A stretch of DNA of 64,000 bases, taken from assembly GCF_009764355.1 (NCBI RefSeq), contig NZ_LNUA01000029.1, positions 62,001-126,000 of the forward strand, read 5' to 3'. A program made the position numbers and the translations under genes. Numbering within the stretch: position 1 is the first letter of the stretch; every line of letters begins with the position of its first letter. The DNA is from Companilactobacillus bobalius. GTDB lineage: Bacteria; Bacillota; Bacilli; Lactobacillales; Lactobacillaceae. The notes under the pieces were generated by a model that was given only the letters and a program-made list of their open reading frames with translations, had not been told where the DNA came from and made no database searches. Positions 15,707-23,775 of this stretch are shown here, in pieces.

Positions 15707-17416
15707 ATGATGAATATTAATTCGGTACCTTTTAGCTATTACGGTTCATACATGTCCATCTTTAAGCATGATGGTAAATTATGGATTCAATCTCTGCATG
15801 GTAAATCTAAAGGAAATATGGATAGTATTGAGATCCTAGTTACCCACAATGGTAGTCCCGTTCCTTTCAAGGTAGTAGAAAACTACACTTTATTAGAGCT
15901 AGTTTCCGATTTTGGTAAAGTCAGAATATGTTTTAATACTGCTCAAAAAATTGTCTTTTATAGTACTGATGGCTTAGGAGTCCGCTTTACATCACACCCT
16001 AAATTCAATTTTGAATACAATTTTCATTTAGGTAAAAAGGAAGCTCCCTATTACATAGTCAACAGCTACAAGAATCTCACCAAATATTTGGTTTACACTA
16101 CTAACTGTTCTTCCCATCTATCCCAATCACTAACCGTGGATACCACTGGAAGCAATAAGACAGCTAATAATAGTTCGTTTATTGATATATTCCCCAAGGG
16201 AGACAATTCGTCTACTATTGCTGTTGTTCAAGACATACCAACTAATATGCAAAAGCCCGACAATGAGAAACTAGACTTCTCTTTAATCGAAAAAATTGCT
16301 AAACAAAACTTCGATCGTTTTGCTCAGCAATTTCAACTTGTTCAACCAAGTTATAAAAATATTCAACTAGATGCAATTTATACCCTCTGGTCCGCTACTG
16401 TTTTTCCTGAAGGTAATCTAGAATTTGCTTCTATCTATGCGTCTAATAACAAGTTCCCCGGCGTTTGGAGTTGGGATCATTGTTTCATGGCTTTAGCTTT
16501 GGCGGGAGTAGATAATCAATTAGCTTGGGATCAGATGAAAGTAGTTTTCCACCACCAAGATAAAGCTGGGCAATTACCAGGATCAGTTAGCGACTCGACT
16601 ATCAGATGGAACTTTTCCAAACCGCCAATTCATGCTTATATTTTTGCCAAAATGGCACAGAAAATGACATTCACAGACACACAATTATTTGAAATTCACT
16701 ACTGGATCAGCAAACAAGTTGATTTCTATTTGAATTATAAAGACTCCAATGAAGACGGTATTTGCGAATACGATCATGGTAACGATAGCGGTCAAGATAA
16801 CAGTACCGTCTTTGCTCAGAATACCGTCGTCGACTCACCTGATCTTTCGGCCTATTTGATTTTTGCTATGGATTATTTAATTAAACTATCCAAACAACTC
16901 AACCTACCAGAACAGATGGAATATTGGGCTAAGAAAAAAACCATTCTAGTTGCCAAGTTTAAAAGTTATTTCTTTGATGAAAATAATCTTCCCTCCGCTA
17001 GAGAAATGTTCACTGGCAAAAAAATAGAGTCTCAGGGACTCTTGCCCCTTATTTCATTAGTTGCTAGTAAAGATTTGAATCAACAAGAAATTGAAGCTAT
17101 TACCAAAAACATCAAACAACACTTCATTACCAAATTTGGTATCGCAACTGAAGCTCTTGATAGCCCGCTTTATCAAGACGATGCTTATTGGCGTGGTCCC
17201 ATTTGGGGACCTTCATCTGTAATCATGTATGAAGCACTAAAAGATGCTGGTGAGGTGAAATTAGCTCAGCAAATTGCCCATAGTTTCTGTAAAACTGTAA
17301 AAACCTATGGTTTCGCTGAAAATTTCAATGCCAAAACTGGCGTTGGTTTACGTGATAAATCATTTTCGTGGACGGCCAGTGCTTTTCTCTATTTTGCTAA
17401 CGAATTGCATTTGTAA
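15707..17416 (+). CDS. (alpha/alpha)6-barrel glycoside hydrolase, MGH1/GH63-like
   Basis: 569 aa, no signal peptide, so intracellular. The N-terminal 200 residues form a beta-rich domain (MNINSVPFSYYGSYMSIFKH...). The C-terminal part is an (alpha/alpha)6 barrel with WSWDHCFMALALAG, HHQDKAGQLPGSVSD, CEYDHGNDSGQDNS and DDAYWRGPIWGPSS, motifs of the clan containing mannosylglycerate hydrolase and GH63 enzymes. It has none of the GH37 trehalase signatures and is not GH13. Two adjacent ATGs (15707, 15710) follow GGTGAG; either may be used. It diverges from an EIIBCA PTS and is followed by a GntR gene, so it probably hydrolyses the imported (phosphorylated) glycoside. Substrate unknown. Confidence 0.75.
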   Translation: MMNINSVPFSYYGSYMSIFKHDGKLWIQSLHGKSKGNMDSIEILVTHNGSPVPFKVVENYTLLELVSDFGKVRICFNTAQKIVFYSTDGLGVRFTSHPKFNFEYNFHLGKKEAPYYIVNSYKNLTKYLVYTTNCSSHLSQSLTVDTTGSNKTANNSSFIDIFPKGDNSSTIAVVQDIPTNMQKPDNEKLDFSLIEKIAKQNFDRFAQQFQLVQPSYKNIQLDAIYTLWSATVFPEGNLEFASIYASNNKFPGVWSWDHCFMALALAGVDNQLAWDQMKVVFHHQDKAGQLPGSVSDSTIRWNFSKPPIHAYIFAKMAQKMTFTDTQLFEIHYWISKQVDFYLNYKDSNEDGICEYDHGNDSGQDNSTVFAQNTVVDSPDLSAYLIFAMDYLIKLSKQLNLPEQMEYWAKKKTILVAKFKSYFFDENNLPSAREMFTGKKIESQGLLPLISLVASKDLNQQEIEAITKNIKQHFITKFGIATEALDSPLYQDDAYWRGPIWGPSSVIMYEALKDAGEVKLAQQIAHSFCKTVKTYGFAENFNAKTGVGLRDKSFSWTASAFLYFANELHL

Positions 17417-17470
17417 AATTAAATCAAAACAGTAATAATTATAGATATAGATGATTTCTGGAGGGGTGAT

Positions 17471-18217
17471 ATTATCGCAAATAATAAATACGATGTGATT
17501 TACGAAGATTTAAAAAAGCGAATTAAGAATGAAGAATACAAGTACCAAGAAAAAATACCTTCAGAAACCAATTTGATTCTAGAATATGACTGTTCCCGCA
17601 ATACCCTTCGTCGGGCAATTAAGAAACTAGGTGCCGATGGTTATGTCCAAAGTATCCGTGGCAAAGGCGTTATAGTTCTTTATAACGCCAATTTAGAAAA
17701 TACTTTAATCAAAAAAGGCAGTCATTCATTTAGTCAAATGGCTGACCGTAACAAAATTAAATTTAAAACTAGTGTTTTGTTATTCGATGAAATTGAAATC
17801 AACAAGAAACTAGCTCTGGAAAGTACCTTTCCTGTTGGTACGCCAGTTTATTATATTAAAAGACTTCGTTCTATCGGTGATGACAATTACATCATTGAAG
17901 AAAACTACTTCATGCGCAAAGTCGTTAAAGATTTGACCATCGGTATCGCTCAAGATTCGATTTATAAATATCTGAACGATGTTCTAAACGAACCAATTGC
18001 TACCACCAAGCGTATCTTAACCTTTGGTATAGCAACTGATCAGGATAAAAAATATTTAGATTTGAATGGTTATAACGCCGTTCCGATTGTAACAAACTAT
18101 TCATTTACAAATGACGGAACTATGTTTGAATACACCATTTCTCATCATCGTCCTGACAAATTCATTTTTTATGATCAAAATCAGACTAACCCAGTTTCCT
18201 TTATGCTAGACAAATAA
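17471..18217 (+). CDS. GntR/UTRA transcriptional regulator, probable non-canonical start
   Basis: GntR-family repressor of about 248 aa: N-terminal winged helix (KYDVIYEDLKKRI ... IPSETNLILEYDCSRNTLRRAI) and C-terminal UTRA ligand domain (TPVYYIKRLRS, FEYTISHHRPDKF). No ATG, GTG or TTG gives a full first helix: the GTG at 17495 removes the conserved KYD and lacks a ribosome site. A near-perfect site GGAGGGGTGAT ends at 17470 and is followed directly by in-frame ATT (17471) and ATC (17474). Translation from one of these is the best fit; a GTG start is the alternative. It probably senses the sugar phosphate produced by the adjacent PTS. Confidence 0.75.
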   Translation: MIANNKYDVIYEDLKKRIKNEEYKYQEKIPSETNLILEYDCSRNTLRRAIKKLGADGYVQSIRGKGVIVLYNANLENTLIKKGSHSFSQMADRNKIKFKTSVLLFDEIEINKKLALESTFPVGTPVYYIKRLRSIGDDNYIIEENYFMRKVVKDLTIGIAQDSIYKYLNDVLNEPIATTKRILTFGIATDQDKKYLDLNGYNAVPIVTNYSFTNDGTMFEYTISHHRPDKFIFYDQNQTNPVSFMLDK

Positions 18218-18256
18218 AAAATCACGAATTCATTTTCCTATGGATTCGTGATTTTT
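18214..18256. terminator. Bidirectional terminator
   Basis: AAAAATCACGAATTCA pairs with TGGATTCGTGATTTTTT across a short loop. It overlaps the ends of the convergent GntR and ASCH genes. Confidence 0.85.
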
Positions 18257-18582
18257 TCGATTTTAATAGCTAATGCACCGTACTTTTGTTCTCGCTCGCG
18301 TGAATATATTTCCTGATTTTCTTGATCCAACTCTTCAATTGATTCATTCTTAGGTGCACCAATGATTGGCCCAGAATACTTAGCAAAGAGATCTTTAAAA
18401 GTTGAAAACTTCTCCAAACCTAATACCTTAACCTTTAAAGTTTCACCTGTTGTCAGATTTGTGAATTCTATGAAATCATTAACTCGCAATTGTGAACGTT
18501 TCTCATCATTTAATCTAACCTCAATCGTTTTTTCACCTGATTTGATAGCTTCAAACGGTTGATCGTATAATCCCATTTGCAT
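18238..18582 (-). CDS. ASCH domain-containing protein
   Basis: 114-aa single-domain protein of the ASCH (PUA-like beta-barrel) family: GLYDQPFEAIKSGEKTIEVRLND near the start, then RVNDFIEFTN and a C-terminal YGALAIKIEKI strand. The Lys-rich GEKTIEVR motif is the conserved active or ligand-binding site. Members bind RNA or nucleotides, and some hydrolyse modified nucleosides. The function here is unknown. AAGGA precedes the ATG at 18582. It is not obviously linked to its neighbours. Confidence 0.85.
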   Translation of the reverse strand: MQMGLYDQPFEAIKSGEKTIEVRLNDEKRSQLRVNDFIEFTNLTTGETLKVKVLGLEKFSTFKDLFAKYSGPIIGAPKNESIEELDQENQEIYSREREQKYGALAIKIEKITNP

Positions 18583-18661
18583 ATCACAATTCCTTCTTTC
18601 AATTAATATTAATAATTATATAATAACGAGGTATACAACAAATCTTTGGGGGAAAAATAAT

Positions 18662-20440
18662 ATGGGGATATTTTCCGAATTTCGGAAACAAAATAGCAAC
18701 TTTTGGCGTTATTTCTGGAAGTACAGTCAAATCATCATCTTGATTCAATTGATGATTACCTACGTTTTAGTGCCAATTCTCAACTACTTAGCTAACGGGA
18801 TAACTTTTTTAGGAAATGTTAAATACCTTTCTTACACCAATGTACCTTACCTTATTACCAAGAAACCACTGGTTGTCATTGGCTTAATCGTTATTCTTCT
18901 ACTAATACTATTGTTAGTCTTCACGCAATTTACTTTGCTCTTAATCAGTTTTCAAGCTATCAAGTCTAAGGCCAGTTTGAGCTGGTGGGACTACTTGAAA
19001 CGTGTTTCTAAAAATGTTTTAGGTTTGCCTTTTAAAGCCTTCGGTTTCTTCTTACTTTACTTTTTAATCATCACACCTTTTGGAAGTTTAGGTATTTCTT
19101 CTACCTTACTGAACAAGGTAAAAATCCCACAATTCATTTTGGATTGGCTACTACAAGAACATCTTCCTTTAGCTATTCTATTGGGAGTTCTCTATCTGGT
19201 AGTTCTTTATATCGGCCTTCGCTGGCTCTTCGTCTTACCACTTATGATTTTTGAAAATAAACCTATTAAGTTGGCTCTTAACCGCAGTTGGGAAATGACA
19301 CGTGGAAAAGCCTTACACTACTTAGGAATTTTTCTTATCTTAATCGCTGTCGTATCAATTATGGCAACCGTTTTGATTGGTATCGTAATTATGTTCCAAT
19401 GGTTAATTGACCAGGCAGCTTTCCTTGGAAAACTTGATTTCACTATGGCTGTCATCAACATGACGTTAATTCAATTCATTAACATCGTTATCAGTATTTA
19501 TGCTTCTGGTGTCGCCGTTTTAATTATGTTGAGTCACACGCATACTCATTACTTTTATCCAAAAAGGGAACATCGTGGTCATAAATGGTTCTGGGGTATC
19601 ACGGCTGTGGTCGTTGTTACCAGTTTTGTGACCTACAATGTTACTTACTTTAACGATTGGTTATTGGAACCACCTGTTACAATTTCACACCGTGGTGTTG
19701 ATGATGGTAACGGCATTCAAAACACTGTTTCTGCCATGCAAGCTACCTCGAAAGAGAAGCCTGATTACATTGAAATGGATGTTCAAGAAACTAAAGATCA
19801 CCAATTCGTCGTTTACCACGATAATACCTTGAGTAATCTAGCTGGAATTAATAAGAAACCTAGTCAGATGACCTTGGACGAATTAACATCAACTAAGATT
19901 CATGAGAATGGTAAAACAGCTTATATTGCCAGTTTTGATGATTACCTTGCTACTTCAGAAAAGTTGAATCAAAAATTACTAGTCGAATTCAAGTCAGTTT
20001 CTGGTAACAGTAAAGATTTCGTTAAACGTTTTTTTCAAAAATATGGCGCACGCTTGTATCAAGACAAAGACATGGTTCACTCACTTAGTTACAAATATAT
20101 TGAACAAAGTAAAGAATACATGCCTAAAGTTAAGGCCAGTTACATCTTGTCATTCAATCTAGCCGGAATTCCAATCACAAAAGCTAATGCTTTCACTATG
20201 GAATATACGACTTTAAATTCCAGATTCATTGAAGGCGCTCATTTGCAAAACAAAAAGGTCTACGCTTGGACAGCAAACGATGAGGAATCAATGGATCATA
20301 TGATTTTCATAGGTTCTGACGGCGTCATAACGGATAATTTAAGCCTTTTGAATGGAGAAATTCACCGTTTATTCAATAAATCCAGTTACTCAGAACGTAT
20401 GACTATTTACGTTACTCAAATGCAGGATCCTTTTAATTAA
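18662..20440 (+). CDS. Membrane-bound glycerophosphodiester phosphodiesterase
   Basis: 592 aa in two parts. Residues 1-about 330 hold six to eight membrane helices of the GDPD membrane domain family. From about 340 comes a GDPD TIM barrel with ISHRGVDDGNG (catalytic His), EMDVQETKD (metal ligands) and VVYHDNTLS (second His). It hydrolyses glycerophosphodiesters to glycerol-3-phosphate plus alcohol; membrane-fused members may act on lipoteichoic acid or phospholipid products. The canonical ENT after the first motif is QNT here. GGGGGA precedes the ATG. It is monocistronic and ends at a strong hairpin. Confidence 0.9.
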   Translation: MGIFSEFRKQNSNFWRYFWKYSQIIILIQLMITYVLVPILNYLANGITFLGNVKYLSYTNVPYLITKKPLVVIGLIVILLLILLLVFTQFTLLLISFQAIKSKASLSWWDYLKRVSKNVLGLPFKAFGFFLLYFLIITPFGSLGISSTLLNKVKIPQFILDWLLQEHLPLAILLGVLYLVVLYIGLRWLFVLPLMIFENKPIKLALNRSWEMTRGKALHYLGIFLILIAVVSIMATVLIGIVIMFQWLIDQAAFLGKLDFTMAVINMTLIQFINIVISIYASGVAVLIMLSHTHTHYFYPKREHRGHKWFWGITAVVVVTSFVTYNVTYFNDWLLEPPVTISHRGVDDGNGIQNTVSAMQATSKEKPDYIEMDVQETKDHQFVVYHDNTLSNLAGINKKPSQMTLDELTSTKIHENGKTAYIASFDDYLATSEKLNQKLLVEFKSVSGNSKDFVKRFFQKYGARLYQDKDMVHSLSYKYIEQSKEYMPKVKASYILSFNLAGIPITKANAFTMEYTTLNSRFIEGAHLQNKKVYAWTANDEESMDHMIFIGSDGVITDNLSLLNGEIHRLFNKSSYSERMTIYVTQMQDPFN

Positions 20441-20465
20441 CATATTTTTCTAATCACATTTTAAA

Positions 20466-20503
20466 AAAGCCCACATTCTTAAAATTAGGAATGTGGGCTT
20501 TTG
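20466..20503 (+). terminator. Terminator after GDPD gene
   Basis: GCCCACATTC (20469-20478) pairs perfectly with GAATGTGGGC (20489-20498), with A-run before and T-rich sequence after. Confidence 0.88.
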
Positions 20504-20549
20504 TCACTCTTATGTGACAAATTGATCATTAATACTGTAATCGTTTTCA
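20501..20549 (+). promoter_or_regulatory. Inverted repeat and perfect cre site upstream of fructose-family PTS
   Basis: TTGTCAC-TCTTAT-GTGACAA (20501-20520) is an exact 7-bp inverted repeat and could bind the operon's own regulator. Downstream, TGTAATCGTTTTCA (20536-20549) matches the cre consensus TGWAANCGNTNWCA at all 14 positions, so CcpA repression is expected. The first gene starts 41 bp later. Confidence 0.75.
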
Positions 20550-20590
20550 CATATACTCTATTTGAAATAAAAGATGAGAGGAGTCAAAAA

Positions 20591-21037
20591 ATGACTATGT
20601 TTAACATCGATCACATAAATATGAACTTAAATGGTAATACACAAAAGGAAATACTTTCTTCACTTGCTTCTCTTGCAAAGAGTCAAGATATCGTTTCAGA
20701 TGAAGATACTCTAGTTCAAGATTACTTAGAAAGAGAAAAAGAATCCACAACTGGATTTGGTAATGGTGTTGCAATTCCTCATGCACGTACGAATAACGTA
20801 AAGGCTACCGCTATTCTATTTGGTAGAAGTAGTTCAGATATCGAATGGGATTCATTAGATGGGAAACCTGTTAATACCTTCATTAGTTTATTAGTCCCTA
20901 ACGACCAAGGCGATACACATCTAAAATTATTAGCAAAGCTAAGTCGTCAACTAGTACATAAAGATTTCGTATCAATTTTAAAGAACGGTACTAAAGAAGA
21001 AGTTTTCGCAGCTATTAACAATGTCCTAGAAAATTAA
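20591..21037 (+). CDS. PTS fructose-family EIIA component
   Basis: 148-aa cytoplasmic EIIA of the mannitol/fructose family. It accepts phosphate from HPr on His64 in GVAIPHARTNN and passes it to the EIIB domain of the next gene. Conserved features: TTGFGNGVAIPHA, the LDGKPVNTFISLLVP strand and DTHLKLLAKLSR. The ATG at 20591 has GAGAGGAG 7-9 nt upstream; the longer frame from 20501 runs through the regulatory inverted repeat and is not used. First gene of a four-gene operon with EIIBC, a MalY-like enzyme and a PRD regulator. Confidence 0.93.
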   Translation: MTMFNIDHINMNLNGNTQKEILSSLASLAKSQDIVSDEDTLVQDYLEREKESTTGFGNGVAIPHARTNNVKATAILFGRSSSDIEWDSLDGKPVNTFISLLVPNDQGDTHLKLLAKLSRQLVHKDFVSILKNGTKEEVFAAINNVLEN

Positions 21038-21058
21038 AATTGTAAGGGGGATTAAATT

Positions 21059-22492
21059 ATGACCAAAATTGTTGCCGTAACTAATTGTCCAGCCGGTATT
21101 GCTCACACATACATGGTTGCAGAAGCAATTGAAGAAAAAGCTAAGTCACTTGGATATGAAGTACACGTTGAAACCCAAGGTGCAAGTGGTGTTGAAAATG
21201 AACTAACATCTAAACAAATTGCTGAAGCCGATTATGTAATTTTAGCAATTGGAAAAGGACTTACTGATTCAGATAAAGCTAGATTCGATCAAAAGAAAGT
21301 AGTAGAACTTCCCGTTTCTGAAGCTCTAAAACATATCGATACACTATTTGATGATTTGGAAGGTAATTCTCATGTAATGACATCTTCCAAAGTTAAATTA
21401 GGAGCAGATCAAGAAGTAGTTACCGAAGGTATTATGAGTTATCTTATGGCCGGTGTATCTGCAGCATTGCCATTTGTTATCGGTGGTGGTCTTCTTATCG
21501 CTATTGGTAGTTTGATGGTTCAATTCGGAATGCCAAATACACCACTAGCAAAGGGTACATCTCCATCAATTGCTTGGGTCATCACTAGCATTGGTAATTT
21601 AGGTTTCCAATTCATGATTCCAATCATGGGTGCTTATATTGCTTACGCTATTTCAGATAAGCCAGCATTTGCTCCGGCTTTCCTTGTAACTTTCTTAGCA
21701 AATGATTCCGATTTGCTTGGTACAAAATCAGGTGCTGGTTTCTTAGGTGCTATCGTTATCGGTTTATCTATTGGTTATTTTGTTAAATACTTTAAGAAAA
21801 TTAAATTGGGTAAGAATTTCCAATCCATCTTACCATTTATGATTATTCCATTCGTTACGCTATTAATATTCGGACTATTAACCTACTACCTATTAGGTCC
21901 AGCAATGGCTTGGTTGATGTCTGTTCTACTATCATTCCTTCAAAATATTCCTACTTCAATGAAGATTGTCGGTGGATTTATCGTAGGTGCCATGTTGGCT
22001 TTCGATATGGGCGGTCCTATCAACAAAACTGCTTGGTTCTTTAGTTTTTCACTTCTAAGTTCACATGTTTTCAACTGGTACGGTATTGTTGGTGTTGTAA
22101 CTTTGCTACCACCTATGGCTGCTGCCATTGCCACTTGGATCAAACCAAATCTATTTACTAAACAAGAACGTGCTGCTAGTTGGAGTGCCTTTATTGTTGG
22201 TAGTACTGTTGCCACCGAACCAGCAATTCCGTATGCTCTAGCTGCCCCGCTTCCAATGATCACAGCAAATACATTAGCTGGTGGTATAACTGGTGCTATA
22301 ACAATTCTTTTAAACGTGGAACGTACTGCTCCTGGTATTGGTATCTTTGATCCATTACTAGGTCTTGAATCACCATGGTATTGGTTCTATCTATGTGTAG
22401 CTATTGGCTTAGTTTTAAACGTTTCCTTCATAATTATCTTTAAAGGTATTTGGTTAAAACGTAAAGAAGAAAAAGAAAAACAAGCTGCATAG
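21059..22492 (+). CDS. PTS fructose-family EIIBC component
   Basis: 477-aa permease. EIIB: residues 1-about 100 with phosphorylated Cys10 in VTNCPAGIAHTYMVAEAIE. EIIC: from about 120, roughly nine membrane helices with MAGVSAALPFVIGGG, AFDMGGPINKTAWFFS and TEPAIPYALAAPLP. Substrate within the fructose/mannitol/2-O-mannosylglycerate group is not evident. It follows its EIIA by 21 bp. A full terminator hairpin comes next, before the MalY-like gene, so downstream expression is probably reduced. Confidence 0.92.
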   Translation: MTKIVAVTNCPAGIAHTYMVAEAIEEKAKSLGYEVHVETQGASGVENELTSKQIAEADYVILAIGKGLTDSDKARFDQKKVVELPVSEALKHIDTLFDDLEGNSHVMTSSKVKLGADQEVVTEGIMSYLMAGVSAALPFVIGGGLLIAIGSLMVQFGMPNTPLAKGTSPSIAWVITSIGNLGFQFMIPIMGAYIAYAISDKPAFAPAFLVTFLANDSDLLGTKSGAGFLGAIVIGLSIGYFVKYFKKIKLGKNFQSILPFMIIPFVTLLIFGLLTYYLLGPAMAWLMSVLLSFLQNIPTSMKIVGGFIVGAMLAFDMGGPINKTAWFFSFSLLSSHVFNWYGIVGVVTLLPPMAAAIATWIKPNLFTKQERAASWSAFIVGSTVATEPAIPYALAAPLPMITANTLAGGITGAITILLNVERTAPGIGIFDPLLGLESPWYWFYLCVAIGLVLNVSFIIIFKGIWLKRKEEKEKQAA

Positions 22493-22528
22493 TATTAGTT
22501 TCAAAGGGATAATATCATTTTGAAAATG

Positions 22529-22573
22529 AAAAAAATCCCATCAATTCGCAGTTTGAATTGATGGGATTTTTAT
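22529..22573 (+). terminator. Intra-operon terminator between EIIBC and MalY-like genes
   Basis: AAAAATCCCATCAATTC pairs perfectly with GAATTGATGGGATTTTT across a 7-nt loop. Only about 30 nt separate it from the next ATG, too little for an independent promoter, so partial readthrough or attenuation is likely. Confidence 0.85.
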
Positions 22574-22603
22574 TATTAATTAGGTTTTTGAAAGGAACAA
22601 ATT

Positions 22604-23770
22604 ATGAAAAAGTACGATTTTGATCAAGTAATCGATAGAAAGAACACTTACAGTACCCAATGGGATTATATTGCCGACCGTTTTGGCAGAAATGATATAC
22701 TTCCCTTCTCAATTTCCGACACTGATTTTGCCGTTCCCGATTCCGTACAAGAGGCTCTCAAAAAACGTATTGAACATCCCATCTATGGTTATTCCCGTTG
22801 GAACCATGACGACTATAAAGACAGTATTGTCTACTGGTTCAAAACAATGAATAATGTAGACATCAATCCAGAATGGATTGTTTATAGTCCTAGTGTCGTT
22901 TTCAGTATTAGTACCTTTATCAGAATGCTCTCAAAGCCTAACGAAACCGTAGCTACATTTACGCCAATGTATGATGCTTTTTACAAGGTAATTGAATCAA
23001 ATCAACGTAATTTGGCTCCCGTCAGATTAGGTAGTGTACAGCAAGATTATCAAATTGATTGGGATAGTTTAGAAACAGTTTTATCACAAGAACAAACTAA
23101 GATTTTTTTACTAACTAATCCACATAATCCAACTGGTAAAGTTTTCTCTCAAACTGAATTGAACAGAATTAATGACATATGTAAAAGAAACAATGTATTC
23201 TTAATATCTGATGATATTCACAAAGATATTGTTTATTCTCAAGCTCAATACACACCAATTACCAGCATCACAACAGAAAATACCGTTTTATGTTGTTCAG
23301 GTTCAAAAACTTTTAATACCCCTGGATTAATTGGTTCTTATATTTTAGTTCCCGATAAAACATTAAGAGAACAATTTCTTGTTGAATTAAAATCTAAAAA
23401 CGCCCTATCGTCAGTTAGTATTTTAGGTATGTATGCTCAAATGGCCTCATACAGTGAAGATGGACTCAATTATGTAAATCAATTAGTTGCTTATACAGAT
23501 AAAAATATGGATTTAGTAAAAAACTTTTTGGTTGAGAATTTACCCGACTTTAAATTTACTAAACCTGAAGCAACTTACTTAGCTTGGATCGATATTTCCA
23601 AAGTGGATATGAGTATGAAAGAAATACAAGATAAAATGATTAATGTCGGAAAAGTTGGAATTATGCCCGGTTCTACTTATGGTGACTCCAACTACCTTAG
23701 AATGAACATCGCATGCCCTAAATCAAAACTAGAGGAGGGATTAAAACGGTTGAAGAATAGTTTCAACTAA
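22604..23770 (+). CDS. MalY/PatB-family PLP-dependent aminotransferase or C-S lyase
   Basis: 388-aa fold-type I PLP enzyme. Seen: N-terminal FDFAVPDSV-like SDTDFAVPDSVQEAL, YGYSRW, NPHNPTGKVF near 172-181, DDIHKDIVY, and the PLP lysine Lys235 in CCSGSKTFNTPG. This matches the MalY/PatB group, whose members are cystathionine beta-lyases; E. coli MalY also acts as a repressor partner in the malXY PTS operon. Here too the gene sits beside a PTS permease and a regulator, which is notable. Start ATG 22604 with AAAGGA. Whether it is metabolic or regulatory is unknown. Confidence 0.88.
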   Translation: MKKYDFDQVIDRKNTYSTQWDYIADRFGRNDILPFSISDTDFAVPDSVQEALKKRIEHPIYGYSRWNHDDYKDSIVYWFKTMNNVDINPEWIVYSPSVVFSISTFIRMLSKPNETVATFTPMYDAFYKVIESNQRNLAPVRLGSVQQDYQIDWDSLETVLSQEQTKIFLLTNPHNPTGKVFSQTELNRINDICKRNNVFLISDDIHKDIVYSQAQYTPITSITTENTVLCCSGSKTFNTPGLIGSYILVPDKTLREQFLVELKSKNALSSVSILGMYAQMASYSEDGLNYVNQLVAYTDKNMDLVKNFLVENLPDFKFTKPEATYLAWIDISKVDMSMKEIQDKMINVGKVGIMPGSTYGDSNYLRMNIACPKSKLEEGLKRLKNSFN

Positions 23771-23775
23771 AAATT

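Noticed and set aside
15707..17416. Assignment of the hydrolase as classical GH37 trehalase
   Set aside because: The GH37 signature motifs are absent; the WSWDH and WRGPIWG motifs fit the MGH1/GH63-type group better.
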